Shown one piece after another: positions 30,772 to 39,838 of a stretch of 64,000 nt of DNA. The stretch is from Liquorilactobacillus oeni DSM 19972. GTDB lineage: Bacteria > Bacillota > Bacilli > Lactobacillales > Lactobacillaceae. The stretch is from positions 1-64,000 of the forward strand of contig NZ_AZEH01000041.1 in NCBI RefSeq assembly GCF_001436275.1. Direction: 5' to 3'. Position numbers and translations under genes: made by a program. Every line of letters begins with the position of its first letter. Positions within the stretch are counted from its first letter, which is position 1. The notes under the pieces were generated by a model. The model was not told the DNA's origin. It saw only the letters and a list, made by a program, of their open reading frames with translations, and made no database searches.

Positions 30772-31454
30772 TAATCAATATTCGTGTTTTGCACATTAGA
30801 ATTATCATACTTATTAAATTGATATTCTTTTATTAAAGAAATCAGTTTTTGAGCATATCCTGGGTCCGTTGCATACCCCTGACTTTGCAGAGCCTGAGCA
30901 GCTTCTTGATAATTATTAGCATTAATCACCTGTCGATAATGATTATGATCCCATGCTGTTCCGTTTACAAACAAGAGTGTATGTTCCTGAACTGATTGCT
31001 TCCAGTCGTTATAAGTGGCAAACCGTGCCCGTACTGTGATCCATTGACCATTCAAATATTCCTCAGTTGTTAACAACTGAGCGCTTTCTGCATTGCTTTT
31101 TATCCCAAAAAGATTATGATAACGACTTGCTAATTGACTTTGTCCCCAATCAGACTCAAGTGCTGCTTGGGCCAATGTAATACTGACCAGCATTCCGTAT
31201 TTTTGTTGTTCTTCCTTTGCAGCAGGAAGAATCTGCGAAATAAATTTTCTTTTTTTTCTATCAGTAATCTGTGCTGTTTCAACACTGGAAGAGCTGCTAT
31301 CATTAAATTGTCCCAGCCAACCAATTAACTGCATTGAAAGTATCCCCAGTAAAAGAAGCAATACTAAAAAATTTGCCAATTGCAGATGCCCGTTTTCAAA
31401 CAAAAAATTTTTCTTTCTTTTTTTGCTGACTCTTCTTCTTTTTTTAACTGCCAC
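30768..31454 (-). CDS. Membrane-anchored GH73 N-acetylglucosaminidase
   Basis: Peptidoglycan hydrolase of 228 residues. The N-terminus is very basic (about 1-17), followed by one membrane segment (about 27-47) that anchors it outside the cell. The GH73 domain covers about 68-215: ITLAQAALESDWGQS holds the likely catalytic E100, with YHNLFGIK, ARFATYNDWKQSVQEH and YATDPGYAQKLISLI further on, the standard GH73 pattern. No separate wall-binding repeats. The start is GTG behind AAAGGAGG. It lies 33 bases downstream of the ECF S-component gene, so probably in its transcript. Confidence 0.9.
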   Translation of the reverse strand: MAVKKRRRVSKKRKKNFLFENGHLQLANFLVLLLLLGILSMQLIGWLGQFNDSSSSSVETAQITDRKKRKFISQILPAAKEEQQKYGMLVSITLAQAALESDWGQSQLASRYHNLFGIKSNAESAQLLTTEEYLNGQWITVRARFATYNDWKQSVQEHTLLFVNGTAWDHNHYRQVINANNYQEAAQALQSQGYATDPGYAQKLISLIKEYQFNKYDNSNVQNTNIDY

Positions 31455-31486
31455 TGCGTTCCTCCTTTCGCCTTATACTTGCATCT

Positions 31487-32095
31487 TTATTTATAGAAAC
31501 TCCATTTTTTAATTAACGGCATACTAATTAATGGGGCAGTAAAACCAGCTACAATTGCTTCCGGTATCCCATTTGTACCCACCACTGTCAATAAATAAGG
31601 AAGAAGCGCATGCGTGTCGAGGTGATAAAGCAGCTGTGATTTTCCTTGATAAAACAGATAAATTTGACCAAGCACGAGCAGTGTGTTTACAGAAGAACCC
31701 AGTACCGCACCTAATACCATCATCCCAAATTTGTTTTTTTTTCTTTTAATTGCTATTTGAAATGTCCACCCAGCAATTAAGCCGATCATTACTCGAGGTA
31801 AAATTGCCACCAAAGGATTTACAAAAACAATTGTTGCAAGAGGACTTGTCGGCCATACAAAAGCACGGATAAAGGTAATTAATCCCCAAACACCACCTAT
31901 TAAAGCCCCACTTTTAGGACCCAAAACAAATGCTGCCACAATTACTGTAATGTGGATCAAAGTTAAATCAAGTGGTCCCAATGGGATGTATCCCAAAAAA
32001 GGGATCAGATTTTGCATAATAATGATAGCAATAAAAAACGCTGTAAAAACGTTCTTTTGAACACTGCTCTGCATATTCAATAACTTCAACTCCAA
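31487..32095 (-). CDS. ECF transporter substrate-binding (S) component
   Basis: Membrane protein of about 200 residues with 5-6 membrane segments that captures a vitamin-like substrate and works with the shared EcfA1-EcfA2-EcfT module encoded at 37219-39699. PFLGYIPLGPLDLTLIHITVIV and GPKSGALIGGVWGLI resemble PanT/HmpT-type S components (pantothenate or a pyrimidine precursor), but the substrate cannot be fixed. The start is uncertain: a TTG at 32095, or a TTG or ATG a few codons further in, as GGAG lies within the first codons. No riboswitch is visible upstream. Confidence 0.85.
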   Translation of the reverse strand: MELKLLNMQSSVQKNVFTAFFIAIIIMQNLIPFLGYIPLGPLDLTLIHITVIVAAFVLGPKSGALIGGVWGLITFIRAFVWPTSPLATIVFVNPLVAILPRVMIGLIAGWTFQIAIKRKKNKFGMMVLGAVLGSSVNTLLVLGQIYLFYQGKSQLLYHLDTHALLPYLLTVVGTNGIPEAIVAGFTAPLISMPLIKKWSFYK

Positions 32096-32111
32096 TCTTC
32101 TTTATTGCCTG

Positions 32112-32122
32112 ATTATAGCATA
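32112..32122 (-). promoter_or_regulatory. Extended -10 promoter of the ECF S-component gene
   Basis: TATGCTATAAT on the minus strand is an extended -10 element, about 17 bases before the coding region. No convincing -35 box is seen. Confidence 0.55.
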
Positions 32123-32194
32123 CCTCTAAAAACTTAAATGCTGGTATCATTTCTACGGTACTTATCACTTTTTTTGATTTTTTTACAACAAAAA

Positions 32195-32228
32195 AGCTAA
32201 GGCAGCTAAAAAATTAGCCGTCTCAGCT
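32195..32228 (-). terminator. Terminator of the marR-type gene
   Basis: On the minus strand AGCTGAGACGGCTAA pairs with TTAGCTGCCTTAGCT and is followed by TTTTTTG. Confidence 0.82.
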
Positions 32229-32266
32229 GATTATAAATAAGATAACATATCCGATCCGAAAACTTT

Positions 32267-32704
32267 TTAGAATTCATCTAAACTTTCATCTGAAACTAGT
32301 TCAGTTGTCTGACGCAAAACACGTTTAAAGATGGCCAAATCCTTTGGTGCCACCTCATCTTCCATCCTGCTTTCTAGTCTCTGCCAGAAATCACTATCAA
32401 TATTAAGCATCTTAAGGTACTTATCAGTTACTCTTAAGTGAGTCACACGCCTGTCAGTCTCATCCAGTTTCTTTTCGATCAAACCTAATTTCACTAATTT
32501 TTTAATATGATAATTAGTGTTGGGGGTAGACTGATCAAGCAACCTAGAGATCATCCCAATTGTTGGTTCTTTTAACTGATAAATTGCTTCCAAATAGTAA
32601 ACATCGATAGCACCTAAACGTTCAAAATCAGGGTCATTTTGGCGATGTTCATGCAAACGTAAAACTTGCATTAGGTTTGTTAGGGATTTTTGTAAGGTTA
32701 TCAC
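32267..32704 (-). CDS. MarR-family transcriptional regulator
   Basis: DNA-binding regulator of 145 residues with a winged-helix core (about 35-105): AIDVYYLEAIYQL, the recognition-helix region STPNTNYHIKKLVKLGLIEKK and the wing DETDRRVTHLRVTD. Helices at both ends would form the dimer. Target and ligand are unknown; the ECF S-component gene downstream has its own promoter. The start is GTG behind CGGAGG. The gene has its own promoter and terminator. Confidence 0.88.
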   Translation of the reverse strand: MITLQKSLTNLMQVLRLHEHRQNDPDFERLGAIDVYYLEAIYQLKEPTIGMISRLLDQSTPNTNYHIKKLVKLGLIEKKLDETDRRVTHLRVTDKYLKMLNIDSDFWQRLESRMEDEVAPKDLAIFKRVLRQTTELVSDESLDEF

Positions 32705-32756
32705 TTTTCATGCCTCCGAATATTTAAAATAATTTACGTGCAACATAAACTACAAT

Positions 32757-32785
32757 AATATACTAAAATATCTTTCTGTTGTCAA
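32757..32785 (-). promoter_or_regulatory. Promoter of the marR-type gene
   Basis: TTGACA (32785-32780), a 17-base spacer and TATATT (32762-32757): a near-consensus promoter about 50 bases before the GTG start. The AT-rich spacer region could hold an autoregulatory site; none is evident. Confidence 0.82.
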
Positions 32786-32818
32786 GCATGCTTAGAAAGA
32801 CTTAGTAATTTCTCACAG

Positions 32819-33163
32819 CTATCTATTTCCATACTCAAAAATTAGTTAGTTGCTTGCACGAACGAAAAACAAAAACGTTTATTTTAGGAATCTTTTCTGC
32901 TAAATCCCCCCCTCTTAATAAATACTAAACCAATTTACGTTTTCTACTTGTTTAATTATTGTACTACTTAGTAAGAAAAAAATGAACTAATAAACATTAA
33001 TATGTATTACTTAAATTACAAATCTTAATAAACCCTGTCTTATATTCATTTTATCTTGGCTAATTTTTTTTAGCAAATTAATTTTGCTTTTTAAAATCAA
33101 CTTTTTGTTTCTCTTTTCGCTACTACTTGCTGTCAACTCTTTTAAATAAATTGCACAAAAAAA
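32819..33163. other. AT-rich gap without a gene
   Basis: No coding frame is supported. The only structure is near 33060-33100: on the plus strand AGCAAATTAATTTTGCT is followed by TTTTT, which looks like a plus-strand terminator, overlapping a GCTAA/TTAGC stem. No plus-strand gene precedes it. Confidence 0.4.
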
Positions 33164-33197
33164 GGTAAAGACAAAGTCTTCAGAGCTGTCCTTATCC
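33164..33197 (-). terminator. Terminator of the mtnU-mtnE pair
   Basis: On the minus strand GGATAAGGACA pairs with TGTCTTTACC (one bulge, one G-U), followed by seven T. It lies 16 bases after the aminotransferase stop codon. Confidence 0.78.
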
Positions 33198-33213
33198 TCG
33201 GTTTAAATAGATG

Positions 33214-34389
33214 TTATTTTTCAAATAAATGCAACTTTTCAATACGTTTAATAGCTTCCGTTAATCTTTCTTGTGATACCAAAAGTCCAATTCGGACATA
33301 TCCGTCTCCCATTTTTCCAAAACCTTTGCCAGGAGCAACCGCCACATCTGCTTTTTCTAATAAGAGGTCTGCAAAACTTACACTATCATAACCCTTTGGA
33401 ACTGGCATCCAGGCATAAAAAGTACCGCCGGGAATAAATGCTTTCCACCCGATTTGTTCAGCTGCATTGATGAATGTATTCCTGCGTTTTTCATAGATTC
33501 CTACTAGGTGGGATACTTCTTCTTCTTCATTTGAAAGAGCAGTTACTCCAGCTTCTTGTATTGCTGGAAAAACACTGACAAAGAGATGATCTTGAATCAG
33601 ATTGATTGCTTCAATCATCGAAGCATTTCCTGCTGCAAATGCAATACGCCATCCGGCCATATTGAAGGTCTTAGAGAATGTATAAAGTTCTATTCCTACA
33701 TTTTTTGCACCTTCAGCCTGCAAAAAGCTGGGATTTTTATATCCTTCAAAACCAAGAGCTCCATATGCAAAGTCACTGACCACTCCTATATGGTTTTGCT
33801 TTGCAAAAGCTACGGTTTCATCCCAAAACTTTTTATCTGCAACAGCTCCGGTAGGATTATTAGGATAATTCAGATAAATGAATTTTGCTTTTTGTGCACT
33901 TTCCTTGTCTACCTGTGAATAATCTGGTAAAAAGCGATTTTCAAGTTTAAGCGGAAATGTCTTATAATTCACTCTTCCAAGAGATACTCCTGACAAATAA
34001 TCCGGATAACCTGGATCAGGCAGTAAAAGCAAATCTTCAGGATTCATCAATGCCCAAGGCAACTCGACTAACCCGATCTTTGACCCACCTAAAATTGCAA
34101 TCTCTTTTTCTGGATCCAATTCCACATTATAATTCTGTTTGTAAAATTTTGCCGCTGCAACTTTTAAAGAATGCAGTCCCCTGAATTGCGAATACTTATG
34201 ATTACGAGGTTTGTTTGTTTCAGCCTGCATTGCTTTTACAATATAGTTAAAAGTTGGTTGATCAGGATTCCCTTGTCCTAAGTTAATGATATCTTTACCA
34301 GCAGCTACTTTCTGGTTTACTTTCTGTACAAGTGTCGCAAAAAACTGTGTTGGTAGGTTTTTAAGTAACTTTGATTCTTCGAAAAACAC
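33214..34389 (-). CDS. PLP-dependent aminotransferase, MtnE-like
   Basis: Fold-type I aminotransferase of 391 residues. NYPNNPTG (174-181), D206 and Y209 of SDFAYG, and the PLP lysine K240 in FSKTFNMAGWR are all present, with the C-terminal R of YVRIGL. The N-terminal KNLPTQFFATLVQKVN and INLGQGNPDQPT strongly resemble B. subtilis MtnE, which transaminates the keto acid of methionine with glutamine. Its partner here is an MtnU-like amidase, which supports glutamine as donor. GTG start behind AAAGGGG. No other methionine-salvage genes are in the window, so another amino acid is possible. Confidence 0.85.
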   Translation of the reverse strand: MFFEESKLLKNLPTQFFATLVQKVNQKVAAGKDIINLGQGNPDQPTFNYIVKAMQAETNKPRNHKYSQFRGLHSLKVAAAKFYKQNYNVELDPEKEIAILGGSKIGLVELPWALMNPEDLLLLPDPGYPDYLSGVSLGRVNYKTFPLKLENRFLPDYSQVDKESAQKAKFIYLNYPNNPTGAVADKKFWDETVAFAKQNHIGVVSDFAYGALGFEGYKNPSFLQAEGAKNVGIELYTFSKTFNMAGWRIAFAAGNASMIEAINLIQDHLFVSVFPAIQEAGVTALSNEEEEVSHLVGIYEKRRNTFINAAEQIGWKAFIPGGTFYAWMPVPKGYDSVSFADLLLEKADVAVAPGKGFGKMGDGYVRIGLLVSQERLTEAIKRIEKLHLFEK

Positions 34390-34413
34390 CCTTGCATCCC
34401 CTTTATAAAAAGT

Positions 34414-35205
34414 CTAATGATAAAGCTCACTTCTGCGGTCCTTAAATACCGGAATCGCTCCCCTTATTTCTTCTATTTGTGAAAAATCAAGCCGTGTGTT
34501 GAAAACCCCCTCTTTATTTTCTGGTGCTCTTAACAAAATATTCCCTAACGGATCAATTACAAGAGAATGGCCACTAAAAACATCTGTAAGAGAATGGCCA
34601 ACACAATTAACTGCAACTACAAAAGCTTGGTTTTCAATCGCCCTTGCTCGTAACAGCACTTCCCATTGCTCTATTCTTTGTTTTGGCCATTGAGCGCTTA
34701 TAAACAAAAGTTGCTGACCACTCTTCATCAGGGTCCTTTCCCACTCTGGAAAACGAATATCATAGCAAATTACTCCAGCAGCAGAAATTCCATCAAGCTC
34801 AAAGTTATTTTTACCTGCTCCAGCAGTAATCACTTGATCTTCTTTCATCAATCTGAAGAGATGAACCTTATCATATTCACTTAGTAAATTACCCTTTCGG
34901 TCAAAAACATAGCTGGTATTATAAAATTTATCCTTTTTCTTTGTTGCTACAGATCCGCCCACAATATTAATTCCATACTTGATCGAAAGCTCGCTTAAAA
35001 AGCTTTTAGTTTTCAAGCCTTCATTATCAGCAAGTTGTTCCAGCTTATCTAAAGCATATCCTGTGTTCCACATTTCGGGTAAAACAGCAACGTCTGTTCC
35101 CATTTTAGCTGCCTCGGAAATATGTTTTTTTGCATTTTGAAAATTAACCTCCGGTGCTGCAAATGCAACCTTAAATTGCAAGAGACTCACTGTAAAAGGT
35201 TTCAT
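34414..35205 (-). CDS. Carbon-nitrogen hydrolase, MtnU-like omega-amidase
   Basis: Nitrilase-superfamily amidase of 263 residues. The catalytic triad is E44 (LPEMWNTGY), K113 (YDKVHLF) and C147 (VICYDIRFPE). The sequence is of the YkrU/MtnU kind, which hydrolyses 2-oxoglutaramate to 2-oxoglutarate and ammonia. That would pull the reaction of the glutamine-using aminotransferase 24 bases downstream forward. First gene of the two-gene operon; ATG start behind AAGGGA. Confidence 0.88.
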   Translation of the reverse strand: MKPFTVSLLQFKVAFAAPEVNFQNAKKHISEAAKMGTDVAVLPEMWNTGYALDKLEQLADNEGLKTKSFLSELSIKYGINIVGGSVATKKKDKFYNTSYVFDRKGNLLSEYDKVHLFRLMKEDQVITAGAGKNNFELDGISAAGVICYDIRFPEWERTLMKSGQQLLFISAQWPKQRIEQWEVLLRARAIENQAFVVAVNCVGHSLTDVFSGHSLVIDPLGNILLRAPENKEGVFNTRLDFSQIEEIRGAIPVFKDRRSELYH

Positions 35206-35295
35206 GTTATCAAATCCCTTATGTATTTACTTTTAGTTTAAAAAAGCTACACTGTTATTTATTAGAATACTTTAATCCCTAGTAAACTTACTGTA

Positions 35296-35323
35296 ATTTT
35301 AGCGAAAAAATAAAAGTTGTCAA
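35296..35323 (-). promoter_or_regulatory. Promoter of the mtnU-mtnE pair
   Basis: TTGACA (35323-35318), a 16-base spacer and TAAAAT (35301-35296). About 85 bases of leader follow, without a T-box core or a S-box (SAM) motif. Confidence 0.72.
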
Positions 35324-35405
35324 GAGGAAAAATTTAAAAGTAGTTCCACGAATATTGAACACCATGCATCATTTTATTTCCGAGGAAATGCTGAAAAGCA
35401 AAAAA

Positions 35406-35424
35406 AGCCCCCGATGGAGGGAGC
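35406..35424 (-). terminator. Terminator of rplM-rpsI
   Basis: On the minus strand AGCTCCC pairs with GGGGGCT around a TCCATC loop and is followed by seven T; 25 bases after the rpsI stop codon. Confidence 0.82.
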
Positions 35425-35448
35425 TTTTGAGCCAGCGTAATAATATAA

Positions 35449-35841
35449 TTAACGTTTTGAAAATTGTGGAGCCTTACGAGCTTTCTTAAGACCTGGTTTT
35501 TTACGTTCTTTCATACGTGAATCACGAGCTAAGAGTCCTGCACGTTTCAAAACTCCACGGAAATCAGGATCTACTTCAAGCAAAGCACGTGCAATTCCAT
35601 GACGAACTGCACCAGCTTGCCCAGAGAAACCACCACCATCAACATTAACAAAAACATCGTAGTTTCCCTTTGTTTCTGTAACATCAAATGGTTGTACCAT
35701 AACTTCACGTAAGTTTGCGAATGGAATATATTCTTCAGCAGGTTTGCCGTTCATAACAATTTTTCCTGTTCCGGGTACTAAACGTACTCGCGCAACAGAA
35801 TTTTTGCGGCGGCCTGTTCCTTTATATTGTACTTGAGCCAA
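35449..35841 (-). CDS. rpsI: 30S ribosomal protein S9
   Basis: 130 residues. Binds the 30S head; its C-terminal tail ([10 protein letters not shown]) reaches the P-site t[22 protein letters not shown] at the start and the [21 protein letters not shown] block are the usual S9 signatures. Second gene of rplM-rpsI, 12 bases after rplM. Confidence 0.98.
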   Translation of the reverse strand: MAQVQYKGTGRRKNSVARVRLVPGTGKIVMNGKPAEEYIPFANLREVMVQPFDVTETKGNYDVFVNVDGGGFSGQAGAVRHGIARALLEVDPDFRGVLKRAGLLARDSRMKERKKPGLKKARKAPQFSKR

Positions 35842-35853
35842 TTACGTTTCCTC

Positions 35854-36297
35854 CTAGATTAATTTTGTAATATCCAATGTTTCTGGTTGCTGAGCTTCAT
35901 GCTTGTGATCTGCTCCACGATAAACATGTAACTTCTTAGCTTGAGCTTTACCAAGCGTTCCCTTTGGAAGCATACCTTGGATAGACAATGCAATTAACTT
36001 CTCAGGATCATTTAGACGATAGTCTCCAGCTGTACGGCTCTTCAAGCCACCTGGATGATCTGTATGATGATAGTAAATTTTACGAGTTGCTTTTCGTCCT
36101 GTTAAAGCAACCTTTTCTGCGTTGATTACAATGACGAAGTCACCTGTATCAATATTAGGTGTAAAAGTTGGTTTATTTTTACCACGTAAGATAGAAGCAA
36201 CGACTGCCGACAGACGTCCCAAAGGAACATCTGTTGCATCTACGACATACCATTTACGTTCCACTTCACCTGGTTTTGCAATATATGTTGTACGCAC
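35854..36297 (-). CDS. rplM: 50S ribosomal protein L13
   Basis: 147 residues, the usual length. One of the early-assembling 50S proteins; [32 protein letters not shown] and GMLPKGTLG are typical. The start is GTG at 36297 behind GGAGG; an in-frame ATG 12 codons upstream lies before that site. L13 is thought to regulate rplM-rpsI through the leader just upstream. Confidence 0.98.
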   Translation of the reverse strand: MRTTYIAKPGEVERKWYVVDATDVPLGRLSAVVASILRGKNKPTFTPNIDTGDFVIVINAEKVALTGRKATRKIYYHHTDHPGGLKSRTAGDYRLNDPEKLIALSIQGMLPKGTLGKAQAKKLHVYRGADHKHEAQQPETLDITKLI

Positions 36298-36322
36298 GAT
36301 TATTTCCTCCATTTTTATATGC

Positions 36323-36369
36323 TTGTTTGACACATAATAAGTTTCCGGGGCCTACTGTGGGGCAAACAA
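36323..36369 (-). promoter_or_regulatory. L13-type ribosomal leader
   Basis: On the minus strand TTGTTTG (36369-36363) pairs with CAAACAA (36329-36323), enclosing a conserved-looking CCCCACAGTAGGCCCCGG segment. It starts about 10 bases after the promoter and ends 25 bases before the rplM start. This matches the position and layout of the L13 leader known in Firmicutes. Presumed binding site for L13. Confidence 0.72.
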
Positions 36370-36380
36370 TACCAAATATT

Positions 36381-36409
36381 ATGATACAATTTTTAGTGGC
36401 TAAAGTCAA
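36381..36409 (-). promoter_or_regulatory. Promoter of rplM-rpsI
   Basis: TTGACT (36409-36404), a 17-base spacer and TATCAT (36386-36381). The -35 box overlaps the truA stop codon. Confidence 0.75.
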
Positions 36410-37194
36410 TTGAAATCTGTTATAGTATTTTGCGGCCAATCTTTTTCATAATATACTTTTTTTAGATACAAACCGCTTGCTGGCGCAGTTTGCCTGCATT
36501 GATTCCGATCTTTTACTTCATAAAGACGTAAAAAATCATGTACCGGTCTTCTGCCATTACCGATTTCCAGAAGTACCGCAACCATGATTCTGACTTGGTT
36601 ATATAAAAATCCATTGCCGCAAAACTCAAAAATAACCTCATCATTTCCAAGATCTTCTCTAACCGTTGCATTATAAATAGTTCTAATATGAGAACGCGCT
36701 TGACTTCCAGAAGCAACAAAACTAGAAAAGTCATGTTTTCCAATTATATCCGGAATAGCTTGTTTGATCAGTTCGATATCCAAGGAATACTTATAGTGGC
36801 CGGTATAAAATCTTTTAAAAGGATCAACAAATCTTCCTCGGCTAACTCGGTAAAGATAACTTTTCGCATGTGTAGTAAAACGTGCATGAAATGTGGATGG
36901 TACTATGTGTGCATCCAGTACCTGCATATCAAGTGGTAAAATGCTGTTTAACCCATTGACTATTCCTTGTTCTGGAATTCTATTTTCTAAGTCAAAATGA
37001 ACTACTTGTCCTAGTGCATGAACACCCGCATCTGTTCGACCTGAGCCGAAAATACGCACAAAATTTTTAGAAGTACTCATCTTATTAACAGCTGATTCTA
37101 ATACATCTTGAACTGTTCGTTGGTGAGGTTGGCTTTGAAAGCCTGCAAAATTTGTTCCATCATATGCTAATATAATTTTATATCTATTTGACAT
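36406..37194 (-). CDS. truA: tRNA pseudouridine synthase A
   Basis: Makes pseudouridine at positions 38-40 of the tRNA anticodon stem. 262 residues from the ATG at 37194 (GGAG nine bases upstream). [10 protein letters not shown] and the catalytic D55 in [14 protein letters not shown] are intact, with [15 protein letters not shown] in the second half. Last gene of the ecfA1-ecfA2-ecfT-truA run, 24 bases after ecfT. Confidence 0.97.
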   Translation of the reverse strand: MSNRYKIILAYDGTNFAGFQSQPHQRTVQDVLESAVNKMSTSKNFVRIFGSGRTDAGVHALGQVVHFDLENRIPEQGIVNGLNSILPLDMQVLDAHIVPSTFHARFTTHAKSYLYRVSRGRFVDPFKRFYTGHYKYSLDIELIKQAIPDIIGKHDFSSFVASGSQARSHIRTIYNATVREDLGNDEVIFEFCGNGFLYNQVRIMVAVLLEIGNGRRPVHDFLRLYEVKDRNQCRQTAPASGLYLKKVYYEKDWPQNTITDFN

Positions 37195-37218
37195 TTTTTC
37201 GTTCTCCACATCTAAAAA

Positions 37219-38016
37219 CTACCAGCTACGTAAAAATAACAAAATAGCTGCTAGAAGCCCAAATATAATACAACTCAAAGTATCATTTTTATGCCAAGCA
37301 TGAAAGCGGTACTTAGTTCTTCCTTCCCCACCGCGATATCCGCGTGCTTCCATTGCAGTCGCTAAATCCTCGGCTCGGTTAAACGCACCAACAAAAAGTG
37401 GGATTAACAAAGGAACAATCGCCTTAAGCTGTTTTATTAATCCACCTTCACCGAAGTTAACTCCTCGAGCACGTTGTGCATTCATAATTTTTTCTGTTTC
37501 ATCCATCAGAGTGGGTACAAATCTTAGTGCAATGGAAATCATCAACGAAATTTCATAAACTGGCACTTTAAATTTTTTTAACGGTAACATTAAATTTTCA
37601 AGGGCATCGGCAATTTCAAGAGGCGAAGTTGTAAGCGTAAGCAATGTGGACATAAAGATTATCAAAACAAACCTGCAAAAAACATATCCACCGTTGACCA
37701 AGCCAAAGTGTGTAATTGATAATGGTCCAAATTGCCAATAAGTCGGCCCGCCACGTGTAAAAAATATCTGCAAAACAACTGTAAAGAGAATTAACCATAT
37801 CAGCGGTCGAACTCCTTTTAAAAAAAAACCTAAACTTATTTTTGATAATAAGATACAAAAAAACGTAAAAATACCTAGCAAAATGTAGGTACGCCAGTTA
37901 TTTGCAAAGAAAATTATTAAAATAAAGAGGAAACTCAAAACAAGTTTTGAACGCGGATCAAGGCGGTGCAAAAAAGACTTACCTGGAATGTAACGTCCAA
38001 GAATGATTTTATTCAT
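37219..38016 (-). CDS. ecfT: ECF transporter transmembrane component EcfT
   Basis: Membrane scaffold of group II ECF vitamin transporters; 265 residues, about 5-6 membrane segments. The two coupling motifs that contact the ATPases are ARG-type: NAQRARGVNFGEGG and TAMEARGYRGGEGR. SFLHRLDPRSKL near the start is the family signature. Its ATG overlaps the ecfA2 end by eight bases. It serves several S components, including the one at 31487-32095. Confidence 0.96.
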   Translation of the reverse strand: MNKIILGRYIPGKSFLHRLDPRSKLVLSFLFILIIFFANNWRTYILLGIFTFFCILLSKISLGFFLKGVRPLIWLILFTVVLQIFFTRGGPTYWQFGPLSITHFGLVNGGYVFCRFVLIIFMSTLLTLTTSPLEIADALENLMLPLKKFKVPVYEISLMISIALRFVPTLMDETEKIMNAQRARGVNFGEGGLIKQLKAIVPLLIPLFVGAFNRAEDLATAMEARGYRGGEGRTKYRFHAWHKNDTLSCIIFGLLAAILLFLRSW

Positions 38017-38887
38017 CGTTTTGTTTCACCTCGTTTATCCTCTGTATCAACTGTATTGCCAATTCTTCTTCTGTTAATGGAACTTTAGAAAAGTTGAAAC
38101 TGTCTGCCCTTTTTTGCAATTCCTTTGCAAAACGTGTCGCTTGTGGAAGTGCAAGATGATGCTCTTGCAGCCACTTTGAATCACTAAAAATTTTTTCTGG
38201 AAAGTTGTTGGCTAACAAATGTCCCTTTTCCAGCACAATTACATTATCTGCATAGCGGGCAACATCGTCCATTTGATGTGTCACTAGAATAATAGTTAAA
38301 TGCTGTTGAATTTTTAAATTCTGAAACATATCCATAATCTCAATTCTGCCTTTAGGATCCAAACCTGCCGTTGGCTCATCAAGTACCAAAACTTCAGGCT
38401 TCATCGCCAAGACCCCAGCAATAGCAACTCGCCTCATTTGTCCTCCTGAAAGTTCAAAAGGCGACTTATTGAAAACATATTCCGGTAAATCAACTAACTT
38501 TGCCATCTGGCGAGCAGTTTCCAATGCTTCTTGCTCAGAACTGCCAAAATTTTTAGGAGCAAATGCAATATCCTTTAAAACAGTTTCTTCGAATAATTGT
38601 GCTTCTGGAAATTGAAAAACAACGCCTACATGTTTTCTTAAAGTACCGAGTTCTTTATTTTTAGTCAACGATGTAATCTCTTGATCACCAATTATTATTC
38701 TCCCGCTTACAGGTTTTAACAGTCCATTCAAATGCTGCAGTAAAGTGGATTTTCCACTGCCAGTATGGCCCACAATTGCTGTATAGCTACCTGTCGGGAT
38801 TGTTAATGTGATGTCATATAAAGCTTGATGTTCAAAGGGTGTGGCTTGTTGATAAATATAGTTTACTTTTTCGAAACGTATTGACAT
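38009..38887 (-). CDS. ecfA2: ECF transporter ATPase EcfA2
   Basis: Second energy-coupling ATPase. Walker A GHTGSGKST, Q-loop FQFPEAQLFEETV, signature LSGGQMRR, Walker B VLVLDEPTAGLD and the H-switch VTHQMDD are all intact. About 292 residues from the ATG at 38887; a TTG two codons upstream has the better-spaced AAAGGA and could be used instead. The coding region overlaps the end of ecfA1. Pairs with EcfA1 on EcfT. Confidence 0.96.
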   Translation of the reverse strand: MSIRFEKVNYIYQQATPFEHQALYDITLTIPTGSYTAIVGHTGSGKSTLLQHLNGLLKPVSGRIIIGDQEITSLTKNKELGTLRKHVGVVFQFPEAQLFEETVLKDIAFAPKNFGSSEQEALETARQMAKLVDLPEYVFNKSPFELSGGQMRRVAIAGVLAMKPEVLVLDEPTAGLDPKGRIEIMDMFQNLKIQQHLTIILVTHQMDDVARYADNVIVLEKGHLLANNFPEKIFSDSKWLQEHHLALPQATRFAKELQKRADSFNFSKVPLTEEELAIQLIQRINEVKQNDE

Positions 38888-39699
38888 AACCAATCGACCA
38901 TTCCTTTTTTTGTCAAGTAATTTTCTGGAACCTGAATTCCTTCTTTTTTTAAGGCAGTTTTGAGTTTTTCCGAAAAAGGAACATCCAACCCGACGGATAG
39001 CAACTTTTCTCCACGGCTAAACACTTTTTTTGGTGTTGCGTCCTGTAATATTTTCCCATCATTTAAGACGACAACTCGTCCTGCAAGAGCCGCCTCATCA
39101 ATATCATGTGTAATTGAAATCACAGTAAAATTTTCTTGTTGATTTAATTCCTGAATTATCTGAATAACATCCTTCTTGCCTTCAGGATCAAGCATACTGG
39201 TAGCCTCGTCCAGAATCAGAATTTCCGGTTTCATAGCAATAATCCCCGCAAGTGCAACTCTTTGCTTTTGACCACCTGAAAGATTAGCAGGCTCATGTTT
39301 TGCAAATTCCCACATACTTACTTTTTTTAAAGCTTTTTTCACCCTAAGCTGCATTTGTGATCGTGCTATTCCTTGATTCTCTAATCCAAAAGCCACGTCT
39401 TCTTCAACATTTGCTCCTACAAATTGGTTATCAGGGTTTTGAAAAACCATACCGACTTTTTTTCTAACCTGCCACACGTTCTTTTCATTAACTTGAAGTC
39501 CGCAAACTTTAATCGTCCCTTTATTAGGAACAAGCAATCCATCTATTAAACGTGCTATAGTACTTTTACCACTACCATTATGGCCGATCAATGCAACCCA
39601 TTCACCCTTACCTACGGTTAAATCAATATGGGCAAAAAGGTCATCCGTTTGCTGCGGGTAGCGAAATGACAAATCAGAAATTTCGATCACATTTTGCAT
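38863..39699 (-). CDS. ecfA1: ECF transporter ATPase EcfA1
   Basis: First energy-coupling ATPase, 278 residues. Walker A GHNGSGKST, Q-loop FQNPDNQFVGANVEEDVAFG, signature LSGGQKQRVALAG, Walker B ILILDEATSMLD and SITHDIDE are intact. The FQNPDNQ form of the Q-loop is typical of EcfA1. First gene of the transporter operon, downstream of rplQ with an RNA element and a terminator between. Confidence 0.97.
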   Translation of the reverse strand: MQNVIEISDLSFRYPQQTDDLFAHIDLTVGKGEWVALIGHNGSGKSTIARLIDGLLVPNKGTIKVCGLQVNEKNVWQVRKKVGMVFQNPDNQFVGANVEEDVAFGLENQGIARSQMQLRVKKALKKVSMWEFAKHEPANLSGGQKQRVALAGIIAMKPEILILDEATSMLDPEGKKDVIQIIQELNQQENFTVISITHDIDEAALAGRVVVLNDGKILQDATPKKVFSRGEKLLSVGLDVPFSEKLKTALKKEGIQVPENYLTKKGMVDWLCQYVSKK

Positions 39700-39805
39700 A
39701 ACACAATATCGCTCCTCAAGTTAAACTTATTGCATTTATCATACCACACCTGCTCTGGCCAGTTATAGACCTGCTTTAATTTAATACTAAAAAGGCTACA
39801 AAAAA

Positions 39806-39830
39806 AGTTCTGGACCAAAGATCCAGAACT
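39806..39830 (-). terminator. Terminator between rplQ and ecfA1
   Basis: AGTTCTGGA and TCCAGAACT form a perfect 9-pair stem with a 7-base loop; on the minus strand seven T follow. It marks the end of the S10-spc-alpha transcript, directly after the L17DE-like element. Confidence 0.88.
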
Positions 39831-39838
39831 AAAAAAAT

